A program made the translations under genes and the position numbers. Of a stretch of 64,000 bases of DNA, positions 35,192 to 45,273 are shown piece after piece; the stretch's first letter is position 1, and each line of letters opens with the position of its first letter. The notes under the pieces were generated by a model, which was not told the origin of the DNA, did not search any database, and saw only the letters and a list, made by a program, of their open reading frames with translations. This DNA is from Paenibacillus rigui. GTDB lineage: Bacteria > Bacillota > Bacilli > Paenibacillales > NBRC-103111. The stretch lies in the NCBI RefSeq assembly GCF_002234615.1, contig NZ_NMQW01000033.1:169954-233953 (forward strand), in the 5' to 3' direction.

Positions 35192-35315
35192 GGCCTGCGA
35201 GGTTAGCTGACGGATTCGGGTCAAAGAGCAAGCACCCTGTCACGGTAAGTGACTTCACCCCATAGAAGGATGGTTCCCCCGCGCTTCTAATAGAAGCTTC
35301 GGCCTTGCTTTTTTT
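35192..35315 (-). promoter_or_regulatory. c-di-AMP riboswitch (ydaO-yuaA type)
   Basis: Read on the minus strand, the region has the ydaO-yuaA conserved blocks: GCGGGGGAACC, then ATGGGGTGAA, then CCGAATCCGTCAGCTAACCT and CTCGCAGGC. The last block abuts the ribosome site of the CAP-domain gene. In this class cyclic di-AMP binding turns expression off. Wall-remodelling genes are typical targets. Confidence 0.93.
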
Positions 35316-35396
35316 TGCCCTCTTATTCTATCACTAGATTTGATAGATTTCATGGCACAATGTCTTCCAATTCTCTTAAATGGAGGAGGTTTGAAG

Positions 35397-36383
35397 TTGG
35401 CTAAACCGAAAATTTTACAAATCTTATCTATGTATCACGAGGCGGGAGAGCACATTCTTCAACAGGGGGCGGAGCTTATGGTCACGCATAACGATGATGA
35501 GGAGCATCTCTGCGAGCTTGTGCGCGATGTGGAGGGAATTGTTCTGCGCGCGCCGGCGCGCATCACTCCGCGGATCATCGATGCAGCCCCGCGGTTAAAG
35601 GTCATCTCCGGCGCTGGCGTAGGCCTTGATAACATCGATGTGCACTATGCTTCCATCAAAAGAATTCCGGTGCTGCACGCCCCGGCTGTGAACAGCGTAT
35701 CGACCGCAGAGCATACGGTCATGCTGCTTCTGGCATTGAGCAAGTCGCTGCTGCCCTTTCATGCGGAGATGAGCAGGGGGAACTACCATTCGCGCATGAT
35801 CTATTCCTCCATGGAGGTGCAGGGCAAACGCGTCGGGCTTGTCGGCTTCGGAAGGATTGCAAAGGAGGTCGCGAAGCGGCTGCGGTTCGGCTTCGATATG
35901 AAAGTAACCGCTTGGGTGCGCAGCGATGATCCATTGAAGCACAGACAGGCGGCAGAAGAGCTGGAGGTGGAGCTGACAACGGATCTGGATCAGCTGTTCG
36001 CGCAGTCGGATTTCGTCTCGGTTCATATTCCGTTGAATTCATTCACCCGCGGAAGCATCAACCGTCATCATTTTTCCCGGATGAAAAAGGGGGCTTTTCT
36101 CATTAATACAGCCCGCGGCGGGGTAATCGATCAGGAAGCTTTGCTGGAAGCATTGCAAACCGGGCTTATAGCGGGAGCAGGTCTCGATGTTTTCGAATCG
36201 GAGCCGCCGCCCAGCGATCTCAAGCTGCTGCAGCTGCCCAATGTCATCGTAACACCGCACGTGGGAGGAACGACGAGGGAGTCCAATTACAGGATGGCTA
36301 CGACAGTGGCCGAGCAGGTTCTGGCCGTCCTGGCTGGGAGCAAGCCGTTATACATAGGCAACCCGGAGGTGCTGGAGCCATGA
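35397..36383 (+). CDS. D-2-hydroxyacid dehydrogenase (SerA-like)
   Basis: This 328-residue NAD-dependent enzyme belongs to the D-isomer-specific 2-hydroxyacid dehydrogenases. GGAGGAGG lies 7 nt before a TTG at 35397, the probable start. The NAD motif reads VGLVGFGRIAKEVAKRL. The catalytic Arg is in NTARGGVID, the Glu in FESEP, and the His in TPHVGG. It lacks the ACT regulatory domain of full SerA, so the substrate could be another 2-keto acid. It is divergent from the riboswitch-controlled CAP gene. Confidence 0.9.
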   Translation: MAKPKILQILSMYHEAGEHILQQGAELMVTHNDDEEHLCELVRDVEGIVLRAPARITPRIIDAAPRLKVISGAGVGLDNIDVHYASIKRIPVLHAPAVNSVSTAEHTVMLLLALSKSLLPFHAEMSRGNYHSRMIYSSMEVQGKRVGLVGFGRIAKEVAKRLRFGFDMKVTAWVRSDDPLKHRQAAEELEVELTTDLDQLFAQSDFVSVHIPLNSFTRGSINRHHFSRMKKGAFLINTARGGVIDQEALLEALQTGLIAGAGLDVFESEPPPSDLKLLQLPNVIVTPHVGGTTRESNYRMATTVAEQVLAVLAGSKPLYIGNPEVLEP

Positions 36384-36527
36384 GTGCAGTCACATGGTGG
36401 AACGCAGCTCCATCGTCATGAGACAACCACTATCAAAGCCTTGCGAAGATGAGCGACCGCGTTCAGCGGCAGGATTTATCGATTTTCATATCCGATGCCC
36501 TCGGAAGCCTATCCACTCTAGTGGCAT

Positions 36528-36563
36528 AAAAAAGCCTCCTATCCGCAATTTCGGATAGGAGGC
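36528..36563 (-). terminator. Terminator of the aldose epimerase gene
   Basis: On the minus strand, GCCTCCTATCCG and CGGATAGGAGGC flank a short loop and are followed by TTTTTT. It is a strong intrinsic terminator 18 bp after the stop. Confidence 0.92.
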
Positions 36564-36580
36564 AGGGCAGAAGCTTAGGA

Positions 36581-37597
36581 TTAAAGCTTCTTTTTGGTGA
36601 TCGGGTACAAGCGGCCCGTTTCCTCCCAAATTTCGCCCGGCTCCAGCGAGAAGAGACCGATTTCATCGGCGGGAAGACTGGATCTTGGCGCATTGACGAG
36701 ATTCACCTGAGGCTCAGGGCAGAAGAAGCCTTCCGTTGCGTTGTTATTCCATATCATCCATTGTTTAAAGGATGTGCCTACGTCATACACAAGGGTGACA
36801 TTGTTGCGGTTGTCCGTCAGCTCCATCCGGTTGCGGCCGTTCTGCGGCTCCACGGTATAATGGTTGTCCATCGCAGCGAAGAAGGGAGACAGTCCGCCGC
36901 GCTTCATCATTTCCTCATCGGCTGTCAGCGGCTGGAATTCGCCTGTCGGCAGCATCCGTTCATTCAACGCCCACCGGTTGCCGATCGTCATCTGGAACGT
37001 GTAGTCGCTCGCAGAGCTGTTCGGAGCAAAAGGCGCATTGATCGCCGTATGGAACGCCAGAAGGCAAGGCATGGCATCCTCTCCGTCATTGCGGACGAAT
37101 AAGTGCTGCAGCAAACCATGCTCGCTCAGCGTATAACGCAGCTTGATCGTGAAGGCGTGGGGCAAATACGAATAGACGGGATGGCCTGGCGTTACCTTTT
37201 GTACAAGCGTAACCCAGCTTTCCTGTTCGTTGGCTCCGTAGTATTCTACGCTCCAAGGAATGTTATGTAGAAATCCGTGCAGGTGATTGCCCGTGCTCGG
37301 CTCGTTGACCGGAAACTCGTAGGTCTTGCCGTTCCACGGGAATTTTCCGTCTTCGTACCGGTTCGGAGGAAACAAGACGGGAATGCCGTGAATGATCGGG
37401 CTTTTTTTAAATGAAGCCATCTCCTCCAGCGCAGGCTCGTGCAAGAAACGGTATTGATTTACCGTATCACGGAATGCAATCAGATTAGCTCCGATTTCGG
37501 GCAGTACAATAGCTTCAAACCGATCGGATTGCAAATAGACAGCGCGTTCTCCCTGATAATCGGCTTCATATGCTTTAGGTGCGGTAGTTGTGCTCAT
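36581..37597 (-). CDS. Aldose 1-epimerase family protein
   Basis: This 338-residue protein has the beta-sandwich fold of galactose mutarotase-like enzymes, which interconvert alpha and beta anomers of sugars. Conserved parts include EIGANLIAFRD, PNRYEDGKFPWNGKTYEFP, NHLHGFLHNIPW (the catalytic His segment) and a late FCPEPQVN segment carrying the Glu region. The ATG follows AAGGAGGAG. It has its own terminator and no sugar genes beside it, so the substrate is not indicated. Confidence 0.88.
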   Translation of the reverse strand: MSTTTAPKAYEADYQGERAVYLQSDRFEAIVLPEIGANLIAFRDTVNQYRFLHEPALEEMASFKKSPIIHGIPVLFPPNRYEDGKFPWNGKTYEFPVNEPSTGNHLHGFLHNIPWSVEYYGANEQESWVTLVQKVTPGHPVYSYLPHAFTIKLRYTLSEHGLLQHLFVRNDGEDAMPCLLAFHTAINAPFAPNSSASDYTFQMTIGNRWALNERMLPTGEFQPLTADEEMMKRGGLSPFFAAMDNHYTVEPQNGRNRMELTDNRNNVTLVYDVGTSFKQWMIWNNNATEGFFCPEPQVNLVNAPRSSLPADEIGLFSLEPGEIWEETGRLYPITKKKL

Positions 37598-37883
37598 AGC
37601 TTCTCCTCCTTGAGAGTTTTTGCGCCAGCAAAAACTGGCTTCGAAAGCATACGCTGACTTTGAAATAACAAGAATAGCCTCTTGTATTATAGCATGGAAC
37701 CGGAATCAAAAGTACGCGAACTGCCGTTATGCACATAGAAGCATTTTCACAAGAAAACAGGCCTGGAGACTGGCGGAAACGAAGAATTATAGGGTTTCGT
37801 GTCGAATTTTGAGATAAAAGTGGGCTAACCGCTTGTCAGACGTTATAATATTATTAACAAAATGACAATAACGGAGGGGATCA

Positions 37884-40800
37884 ATGAGAACGTCGCTGCG
37901 CGTCAAAATTACGCTGCTGTTTCTTATCGTTACCAGCTTCTCGTTATCGTTCGTCGGCTTCTGTAACTATCAGACGGCCAAGGACGCGATTCTTCAATCA
38001 TGGAAGGACAATGCCCAGACCAAAGCCCGAATGCAGTCACAGCAGCTTTCGACATGGATTGCAACGAGACTGACGGAGCTTAAGCTGTTAAGTCATACCG
38101 ACCAGATCCGGTTCGGCGATGACGAGAGCCGGATGGACTACCTAATAAAGGAGCTGGGCCGGTCTGACGGAGACTATTTTTCATTCGGGTTCATAGATCA
38201 GCAAGGAATGCTTACGGATATGAACGGCAAAACGGTCAGCGTCTCCGAGGATCCGTACTTTTTGACTTCGAAGCGAGGTTATGAGGTCATTTCCGATCCC
38301 TATATGAGTGTCCTTGGCAAAGATAAGCCGATTATTTCGATACAAGTACCTGTTTATAATCATGAGCTCAAAAATGAACAAATCCTGTATGGCGCATGGC
38401 TGGCCGATGAGGCCTTCAAGCGCATTACCGGGGAGATGCTGGAAGGCGAGCCTGTTACAGCCCTGCTGGTTCACAAAGACGGAACGATTCTGCTGAATTC
38501 TCCCTATGGAAATGTGGAGCTTATGAATCGGAAGGACATAAAGCTGCCTGTTCAAAACGTGATTCCCTTCGATACCGATCAGGCCTATGGCACGTTGGAA
38601 ACGACACTAAACTCTGAGGCTTATCTGCTTTCGTACGCCGAAGTGTCCGGCACCGGCTGGCGTTCGGGCGTTCTTGCCCCTATGAAGCTGTTGGATGGCC
38701 CGTTGAGCAAGTTGTTTTGGATGACAGTAGGAACCGTTTCATTGACGGAGATGGCGCTCGGGCTGATCATGTTCATCCTGCTCGGAAGCATGCTTGGGCG
38801 CTTGCGGAACATTTTGGGGCTGACTGAAAATGTGGCAGGAGGCAATCTCAAGGTTCAGCCTATCCATTACAAAGCAAAGGATGAAATCGGGGCATTGGCT
38901 CATTCCGTTAACGGGATGGTTGACAATCTGCGTACGATGTTTGAGCGGCTGAACGCCATTATTAACCAAAATGATTACGTCATTATCGTGGTCGATCCCG
39001 ATGGCTTGGTTACTTATTTTAACCGTAAGGCGGAAACGCTTCTTGGGTACAAGGCAGCGGAGGTCATGTACAGGGAGTCGATGTTCTTATGGCACGATGA
39101 AGCCGAAATATTGCGTCGGGCGGAGCGGTTGTCCTCCGAGCTCGGGGTTAGGATTCCGCCGGACATTTCTGTGTTCTTAACCAAATCGGTTCGCGATGTG
39201 CCTGAGAATTATCATTGGACTTTCGTACATAAGGACGGCTCGAAGTTTCCGGTGAACTTGAACGTGACTCCCATGCGGGACCCTAACGGGTCCGTTACCG
39301 GTTATGTTGCGATCGCCCACGAGATTCGGTTGTACAAGCATGCCGAGGAGACGCGAAACCGGCTGTTAAGCATACTGGATGCGGCCAAGGATTTGATTGC
39401 ATCCGTAGACGATAGAGGCTATATCTTCTATATCAACCCGGCAGGGATGGAACTGCTGGAAATGGAAGAATTAAATTCGGATACAAACTATACAAAGGAC
39501 TATTTTGAGAAGCAGCAGCTTCAGGGCTTTCTTGAGGGGCTGCACCAGTTGCACAGGAATGGGTATTGGGAACGTGAAACGGTGCTACGGACCCGCAGCG
39601 GACGCGAGGTTCCGATGTCCATGATCTTGGTGGCACATAAGGATAAGCAGGGAAAAGCATACTATTCCGTCATTGCCCGCGACATATTGGAGCAGAAGCG
39701 AATACAGCGCGAGCTTGTCCAGGCCAAGCAGGTAGCCGATCAGGCCAATGAAGCCAAAACCCGGTTTCTTGCCCGGATGAGCCACGAAATTCGAACGCCG
39801 CTCAATGGAATTATCGGTTTCACCCAATTGATGATGCGTACCGGAATGAACGATATACAGCAGGAATACGGTCACAAGATTGTGGCATCCTCGCACACCT
39901 TGCTTCGCATTGTGAATGATATTCTGGATTTCTCCAAGGTGGAGGCAGGTAAAATCGAGCTGGAGCGAACCCGGTTCAGCCTGAATGAAACGGTTTGCCA
40001 TATATGCGATATGATAAGTGTGCATTTGGGCAAAGAAGCCGTCGAGGTGTTTATCGATACGCCGGAGCAGCTGCCGAGCACCGTGATCGGGGATCCCTTG
40101 CGTCTGGAGCAGGTGCTTCTGAATCTGTGCAGCAATGCGCTGAAATTTACGAAGCAGGGGTATATTTTGGTGAAGCTTGAGCTGCTTCGCCAGTACGCGA
40201 ATGAAGTGCTTATTGAATTTACAGTGGAAGATTCGGGTATCGGAATGAATGAAGAGCAGCTGACCAAAATTTTTGAGCCGTTCAGGCAGGCGGATGACTC
40301 TACGAGCCGCAAATATGGCGGAACCGGTCTGGGACTGGTCATTTCCAAAAGCCTCATCGATTTGATGGGAGGGACCCTGCACGTTCATAGTAGACAAGGA
40401 GAAGGCACCCGATTTACGTTCCAGCTCCCGTTCGAGGTGGATTTTACAGCAAGAAATGAGATCCTTCGGCTCCCTTATTCAGCTGTACCCTACTCTGTCC
40501 TTGTCATCCAGCAGAGCAGCACAATGGTCAGCAAACTGCATCATATGCTGCAGTCCTTCTCGCTGCAGGTCACTATGGCCCCCTCATGGCATGAAGGATA
40601 CCTGCTGCTGCAAAATGCCAAAACAGCACCTTATCATCTGGTGCTTATGGATATGGAGGCGGAGGATATGTATGGCGTCGATACATGGCTGGACCTGCAT
40701 GAGCGGATTCGGTCGGCGGGATCGATTTCGATAGCTATGACGACAGCTTACGGCAGAGAAGAATTACTGGGGCTGCCGGAGCAGCAGCGCCCTGACTGGG

Positions 40801-41696
40801 TAATCGTCAAGCCGATCAACCGGCTTGGCTTGTACCAAATGCTCCATGCCGCCTTGGAGGGGCCCACGCCGTCAGTCCAGATGGCTCCGGCAGCAGCTCC
40901 TCGGTTGCCCGAGCTTGAAGCAGAAACAATTCGCGGGCACATCTTGCTCGCAGAAGATAACGAGCTGAATCAACAGGTTGCCGTTGAAATGCTGAAAAGC
41001 CATGGCTATGCGACCGTTGTTGCTTCAAATGGGCTGCAGCTGTTGGAGAAGCTGGAGCTGAATCCGACGGGCTGGGATGTCATCCTGATGGATATTCAGA
41101 TGCCTGAGATGGATGGATATGAAGCAGCCCGGATTATTAGGGCGGACAGCCGGTTCAACAAGCTGCCTATCATAGCCTTGACCGCGGACGTCCTGCCGGA
41201 GCAGCGGGAGACTTGCTTTACTATAGGGATCAACGCTGTGATGAATAAGCCGATGGATATGAATGAGCTGGCAGCCATTTTACAACAGTGGGCACCGGAT
41301 AAAGAAGCCGAACGCGAAGCGGCGGCGGCTCTGCCTGAATTGGTAGGGATTGATGTGCACCGGCTGTTGGATCATTTAAACGGGAAAGTGCCGATTGCGC
41401 TTCATGTATTGAGAAAGTTTTATCAAGATTACGCGGATTTTGCTGCGAACCTTCAAGAGCTTCTTGGTCAGGGAGAACAAGAAACCGTTCAACGCAGCAT
41501 CCATTCTCTGAAGGGGGTTGCCGCCAATATGGCGGCGGACCGCTTGTTCGCGGCCGCAAGCAGCATGGAAGGCTCGCTTAAGGCGAAGCGGACGGACGGT
41601 TTGGAGCAGCAGTTTCTTGCCATCAAGCAAGAGGTGGATACCATTTTACTGTCAATGGAGCAGGCCGGGTTAACGAAGCCGGATACAGGAAGTTAA
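37884..41696 (+). CDS. Hybrid sensor histidine kinase with dCache, HAMP, PAS x2, REC x2 and HPt
   Basis: This 1270-residue membrane kinase has the following order. A membrane helix (about 8-28) precedes an extracellular dCache domain, a second helix (about 280-305) and HAMP. Two PAS domains follow (about 365-480 and 490-605). HisKA has His634 in SHEIRTPLNG, and HATPase has DSGIGM and GTGLGLVISKSL. Receiver 1 has Asp923, but its usual acidic pair is replaced by QQSS. Receiver 2 is intact with AEDNE and Asp1070. The C-terminal HPt has His1207 in SIHSLKG. An internal phosphorelay ending on the HPt is expected, passing to the OmpR-type regulator encoded 24 nt downstream. Confidence 0.95.
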   Translation: MRTSLRVKITLLFLIVTSFSLSFVGFCNYQTAKDAILQSWKDNAQTKARMQSQQLSTWIATRLTELKLLSHTDQIRFGDDESRMDYLIKELGRSDGDYFSFGFIDQQGMLTDMNGKTVSVSEDPYFLTSKRGYEVISDPYMSVLGKDKPIISIQVPVYNHELKNEQILYGAWLADEAFKRITGEMLEGEPVTALLVHKDGTILLNSPYGNVELMNRKDIKLPVQNVIPFDTDQAYGTLETTLNSEAYLLSYAEVSGTGWRSGVLAPMKLLDGPLSKLFWMTVGTVSLTEMALGLIMFILLGSMLGRLRNILGLTENVAGGNLKVQPIHYKAKDEIGALAHSVNGMVDNLRTMFERLNAIINQNDYVIIVVDPDGLVTYFNRKAETLLGYKAAEVMYRESMFLWHDEAEILRRAERLSSELGVRIPPDISVFLTKSVRDVPENYHWTFVHKDGSKFPVNLNVTPMRDPNGSVTGYVAIAHEIRLYKHAEETRNRLLSILDAAKDLIASVDDRGYIFYINPAGMELLEMEELNSDTNYTKDYFEKQQLQGFLEGLHQLHRNGYWERETVLRTRSGREVPMSMILVAHKDKQGKAYYSVIARDILEQKRIQRELVQAKQVADQANEAKTRFLARMSHEIRTPLNGIIGFTQLMMRTGMNDIQQEYGHKIVASSHTLLRIVNDILDFSKVEAGKIELERTRFSLNETVCHICDMISVHLGKEAVEVFIDTPEQLPSTVIGDPLRLEQVLLNLCSNALKFTKQGYILVKLELLRQYANEVLIEFTVEDSGIGMNEEQLTKIFEPFRQADDSTSRKYGGTGLGLVISKSLIDLMGGTLHVHSRQGEGTRFTFQLPFEVDFTARNEILRLPYSAVPYSVLVIQQSSTMVSKLHHMLQSFSLQVTMAPSWHEGYLLLQNAKTAPYHLVLMDMEAEDMYGVDTWLDLHERIRSAGSISIAMTTAYGREELLGLPEQQRPDWVIVKPINRLGLYQMLHAALEGPTPSVQMAPAAAPRLPELEAETIRGHILLAEDNELNQQVAVEMLKSHGYATVVASNGLQLLEKLELNPTGWDVILMDIQMPEMDGYEAARIIRADSRFNKLPIIALTADVLPEQRETCFTIGINAVMNKPMDMNELAAILQQWAPDKEAEREAAAALPELVGIDVHRLLDHLNGKVPIALHVLRKFYQDYADFAANLQELLGQGEQETVQRSIHSLKGVAANMAADRLFAAASSMEGSLKAKRTDGLEQQFLAIKQEVDTILLSMEQAGLTKPDTGS

Positions 41697-41720
41697 TACC
41701 TTTGCAGAAGGTGGGCGCTG

Positions 41721-42431
41721 ATGTACAAAGTATTTATTATAGAAGACGACGCTTTAATAGGCGATATGCTGAGCATGTATTTAGCAGAGGAAGGGTATGG
41801 CGTGGAGAGGGCGGAGAACGGCAAATCAGCCATGGCCTATTTGGAGCTTCACCAGCCGGATATTATCCTTCTCGATATTGTACTGCCGGATATAAGCGGC
41901 ATCGAGCTGTGTGACGAGCTGCGCAAAAAGTCCACGGTTCCCATCCTGGTTGTCTCCATGAAAACCGAGGTAATGGACCGGGTTCATGCGCTGAATGCCG
42001 GGGCCGACGATTATATGTGCAAACCGTTCAGCATGCGGGAGCTGTCAGCCAAAGTAGCCGCTATGATTCGAAGGACACATTATAACCAGCAGAGGCAGGA
42101 GCAGCCTTCGTCTGAGGAAAGGCCATTTCCTTCGCAGGGGCCGAATAAGATCTTTTTGAATTATGATAAAAGGTCGTTATTCGTCAATGGCAAATATGTG
42201 GAGACGACGTTCTCCGAATTCGAGATTATGAAGCTGTTTATAGCGAATCAAGGCAAAGTCTACAGCAGGGAAGAATTGATTAACGCGGTTCGCGGATTCG
42301 ACTCCTTTGTGAACGATCGCGCCATTGATGTGCATATCGGTAATCTGCGCAAAAAAATGGAGGAAGACTCGAAGCAGCCTAAATATATAAGAACCGTATG
42401 GGGTGTCGGTTACAAGTTTGTGAATGCATAG
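41721..42431 (+). CDS. Response regulator, OmpR/PhoB type
   Basis: This 236-residue protein has a receiver domain with IIEDD, phosphoacceptor Asp52 in LLDIVLPDISG and KPF. It is joined by a Gln/Glu-rich linker to a winged-helix domain (TFSEFEIMKLFIANQGKVYS, DRAIDVHIGNLRKKM, IRTVWGVGYKF). It directly follows the hybrid kinase gene and is its likely output. Targets may include the signalling genes downstream. Confidence 0.94.
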   Translation: MYKVFIIEDDALIGDMLSMYLAEEGYGVERAENGKSAMAYLELHQPDIILLDIVLPDISGIELCDELRKKSTVPILVVSMKTEVMDRVHALNAGADDYMCKPFSMRELSAKVAAMIRRTHYNQQRQEQPSSEERPFPSQGPNKIFLNYDKRSLFVNGKYVETTFSEFEIMKLFIANQGKVYSREELINAVRGFDSFVNDRAIDVHIGNLRKKMEEDSKQPKYIRTVWGVGYKFVNA

Positions 42432-42608
42432 CGTGCACTTCCCTCTATGGCAACTAAGGAAAATAGCGGAATTTCATGGAAATTGTTAGTTTATATTAAC
42501 ATTCAATCATAAACTTTTTTTATATCTTTCCCTCATAATAGGAAAAGACGGTGAGTCATTTCGACATATATTTCAACTTTTCCAAAAAAATGTTGGGGGT
42601 TTCAAACA

Positions 42609-42917
42609 GTGATTATTGAAAGAATGTCAGTCCATGATGTGAGTAATGTTGATTTTGTGAATAGAGCGCTGGAAGTTTTTGCGGAACGAAATCAGTTGAC
42701 ACCACGCGAGAAAGAAATGGTGGGCTTGCTCTTAATGTATGGTTACTCGAACAAGGAATTGGCAGAGCATTGTGATATATCCGTTAAAACGGTTAAAAAT
42801 CATTTGGACAATATGATGCGCAAGCTGGAAATCCACTCTACGCGAAGGCTGTATTCGTTAATATTGCAGTTTTTTTATGAAGAGGAGACCCGATTGCTTG
42901 AACTGAAAGGCAGATAA
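42609..42917 (+). CDS. Stand-alone LuxR-type HTH regulator
   Basis: This 102-residue protein starts at GTG 42609 after GGGGG; an ATG at 42624 is an alternative. It consists almost only of a LuxR DNA-binding domain (LTPREKEMVGLLLMYGYSNKELAEHCDISVKTVKNH in part) with a short hydrophobic tail. It has no receiver or ligand domain, like GerE, a late-sporulation regulator, although the similarity is only in layout. It may be co-transcribed with the PAS-GGDEF-EAL gene 27 nt downstream. Confidence 0.85.
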   Translation: MIIERMSVHDVSNVDFVNRALEVFAERNQLTPREKEMVGLLLMYGYSNKELAEHCDISVKTVKNHLDNMMRKLEIHSTRRLYSLILQFFYEEETRLLELKGR

Positions 42918-42944
42918 ACGGGAGAAAGCGGAGGAGAGTGCCGC

Positions 42945-45230
42945 ATGCTGTCTAGTGGTGTCGGATTGTTGGAGAAAGTCATGTTCAATGCTTCTTTTCT
43001 TGTATTTTTCGGCTTTGTATTCGCCATGCTGTGCCCTTGGATCACGAGGTTTCGTGACGGGGTGAGGAAGGGGATTTGGGGCCTTCTTTATGGCCTGACT
43101 GCACTGATCATGATGCACTATCCGCTGATCAGCTGGGATGGGGGGAGTCTGGGCGCGACGGAGCTGGTCCTTGGGCTGTCGGGGGTGTTATATGGCACCG
43201 TGCCTGGCATCGTCTCTCTGGTCGTGACGGAAGCGGGGTTGTGGCTGTTCGGGGAACCCGCTTCCTTGGCGGAGTACGGGGCTGGAATTACGGCCGCGTG
43301 TACAGGACTGCTTGCTTTCCATGCAGGCAAGCGGTACCCTCTTTCCTTCGCAAGATATACCTTTCTTGGCCTTTTGCTTTCAATAGAAGTACTGCTGTGG
43401 AACTGGAATCGTCTGGATGAAGGTTCCTTTGCAAATATTTTGGCAGATGCAGTGGTGCCGGTCATCCTGCTATATACATTCATCCTGATGCTGGTCCGCT
43501 TCTATCTATTTTCCCAGCGCCGCAAGGGCTCTATGGAGCAGAAATTGCATGAACGCGAGCATCAATATCGAATGCTGGCGGAGCATTCCCAGGATTTGAT
43601 TTTTAACTGCGACCTGCAGGGCAGGCTCATTTCGGCGAATCCGAAGTTTATGCAAGCGACGGGATTGAGCCAAGAGGAGTTGTCCCAAAAATCGTTAAAC
43701 GAGCTGCTGCTTGTACGCAGCGAGCTGTCGGATTGGGAGGAAATGCTGTCCCAATTGATCCAGACCCAAACCTCAATCAGTGCCGAAAAGGAAATCGTGA
43801 ACGGTCAGGACGGCTCTCGGATTTACGTGACAACGCTTTCCCCGGTGATCGGGGCGGATGGCCAGATGAAATCGGCGATCGGTACCTGCTATGACATCAC
43901 AAGCGTCCGCAAGTCGGAACAGCATATAAGACAGCTTTCTTATTTCGATACCTTGACGGAGCTGCCGAACCGGAAGCTGCTAACAGAGAGGCTGCATCAA
44001 GCGACACTCAACGGGGACGAGATGATGCATGCCCTGGTGCTTATTGATTTGGACAATTTCAAGTTTGTTAATGATACACGGGGCTACGCTTTTGGGGATG
44101 AGCTTCTGAAAGCCGTTGGCAACCAGCTGCAGCAGCTGTTTTCGCCTCAGTACACGGTGGCCAAAATGGGTGAGGATGAATACGCCGTTCTCCTGGAGGA
44201 TATGGATCAAATTCAACCCTTGCTGAGCTGTATCGAAACGGTTCAAGAGCAGTTTCAATTTCCGTTGTTTATACGGGGTGAGCCGATTCATTCCCGCATC
44301 TCGATGGGAGTGGCGGTCTACCCGGGCGATGGGAAGAACGCCGAAGACTTGATACGCAATGCGGGCACGGCCATCTACAAGGCCAAGAAAACAGGCAAAA
44401 ATCAATGCTGCTTTTACAATGCGGACATGCGGGAATCACTGCTGAGGCGAAGTAAGCTAGAGGATTCCTTGCGCAAGGCTCTTATACATAATGAGTTCAT
44501 TTTACAATTTCAACCGCAATGCCATGCCACTACCGAATCGGTCAGAGGGTTCGAGGCACTGATTCGATGGGTCCACCCGGAGCTAGGGACCATCTCTCCC
44601 GCCGAGTTTATTCCGATCGCAGAGGAGACGGGAGTCATTGTCCCGATTGGGGAATGGGTCATCCGGACAGCTTGCGAGCGGATCAAGGCGATTCAGAAAT
44701 ATCACTTCGAGCATGCGATTATTTCCGTCAATGTTTCACCTGTCCAACTGAAGCGTCATGATTTTGTAGATATGGTTATGAATATTTTACGGGAGACTCA
44801 CGTTGAGCCTCATCATCTGGAGCTGGAAATTACCGAATCGATCATGATGGAATCATTTCATGAATCGGTTCATGCGCTGGAGCAGCTTCGGGGGCATGGG
44901 ATCAGGATTGCATTGGATGACTTCGGAACCGGTTATTCATCCTTGAGCTATTTGCGCCTGCTGCCGATTGAAACGTTAAAAATTGACCGGTCCTTCATTC
45001 AGGATATTGTCAACGAACCGATGCAGGCTGCACTGACGGAGTCGATTATTCACCTTGTTCACAAAATGGGTATTCAGGTTGTTGCGGAGGGCGTTGAGAC
45101 GGAGGAGCAGCTCAAATTCCTGCAAGCGTGGGGCTGCGAATATATCCAAGGCTATTTGGTAAGCGAACCCCTGTATGAACTGGAAATTCGCCGTTTATCT
45201 TATTTACCGCAATGGAGAGACCCCGCTTAA
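42945..45230 (+). CDS. Membrane PAS-GGDEF-EAL cyclic di-GMP protein
   Basis: This 761-residue protein has about six N-terminal membrane helices (residues 10-190), resembling a 5TM-type receptor, followed by PAS (about 205-325), GGDEF (about 330-490) and EAL (about 500-750). The GGDEF signature is changed to GEDEY, so cyclase activity is doubtful. The EAL domain keeps EALIRW, ITES, DDFGTGYSSLSYL, KIDRSF and EGVET, so it should hydrolyse c-di-GMP. GGAGGAG precedes the ATG. It is the effector of this signalling block and opposes the GGDEF protein at 2.2-3.3 kb. Confidence 0.94.
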   Translation: MLSSGVGLLEKVMFNASFLVFFGFVFAMLCPWITRFRDGVRKGIWGLLYGLTALIMMHYPLISWDGGSLGATELVLGLSGVLYGTVPGIVSLVVTEAGLWLFGEPASLAEYGAGITAACTGLLAFHAGKRYPLSFARYTFLGLLLSIEVLLWNWNRLDEGSFANILADAVVPVILLYTFILMLVRFYLFSQRRKGSMEQKLHEREHQYRMLAEHSQDLIFNCDLQGRLISANPKFMQATGLSQEELSQKSLNELLLVRSELSDWEEMLSQLIQTQTSISAEKEIVNGQDGSRIYVTTLSPVIGADGQMKSAIGTCYDITSVRKSEQHIRQLSYFDTLTELPNRKLLTERLHQATLNGDEMMHALVLIDLDNFKFVNDTRGYAFGDELLKAVGNQLQQLFSPQYTVAKMGEDEYAVLLEDMDQIQPLLSCIETVQEQFQFPLFIRGEPIHSRISMGVAVYPGDGKNAEDLIRNAGTAIYKAKKTGKNQCCFYNADMRESLLRRSKLEDSLRKALIHNEFILQFQPQCHATTESVRGFEALIRWVHPELGTISPAEFIPIAEETGVIVPIGEWVIRTACERIKAIQKYHFEHAIISVNVSPVQLKRHDFVDMVMNILRETHVEPHHLELEITESIMMESFHESVHALEQLRGHGIRIALDDFGTGYSSLSYLRLLPIETLKIDRSFIQDIVNEPMQAALTESIIHLVHKMGIQVVAEGVETEEQLKFLQAWGCEYIQGYLVSEPLYELEIRRLSYLPQWRDPA

Positions 45231-45273
45231 GCTGAAGCTCAAGACGAGTCCTATGGGGAAAAAAGCGCACGTC

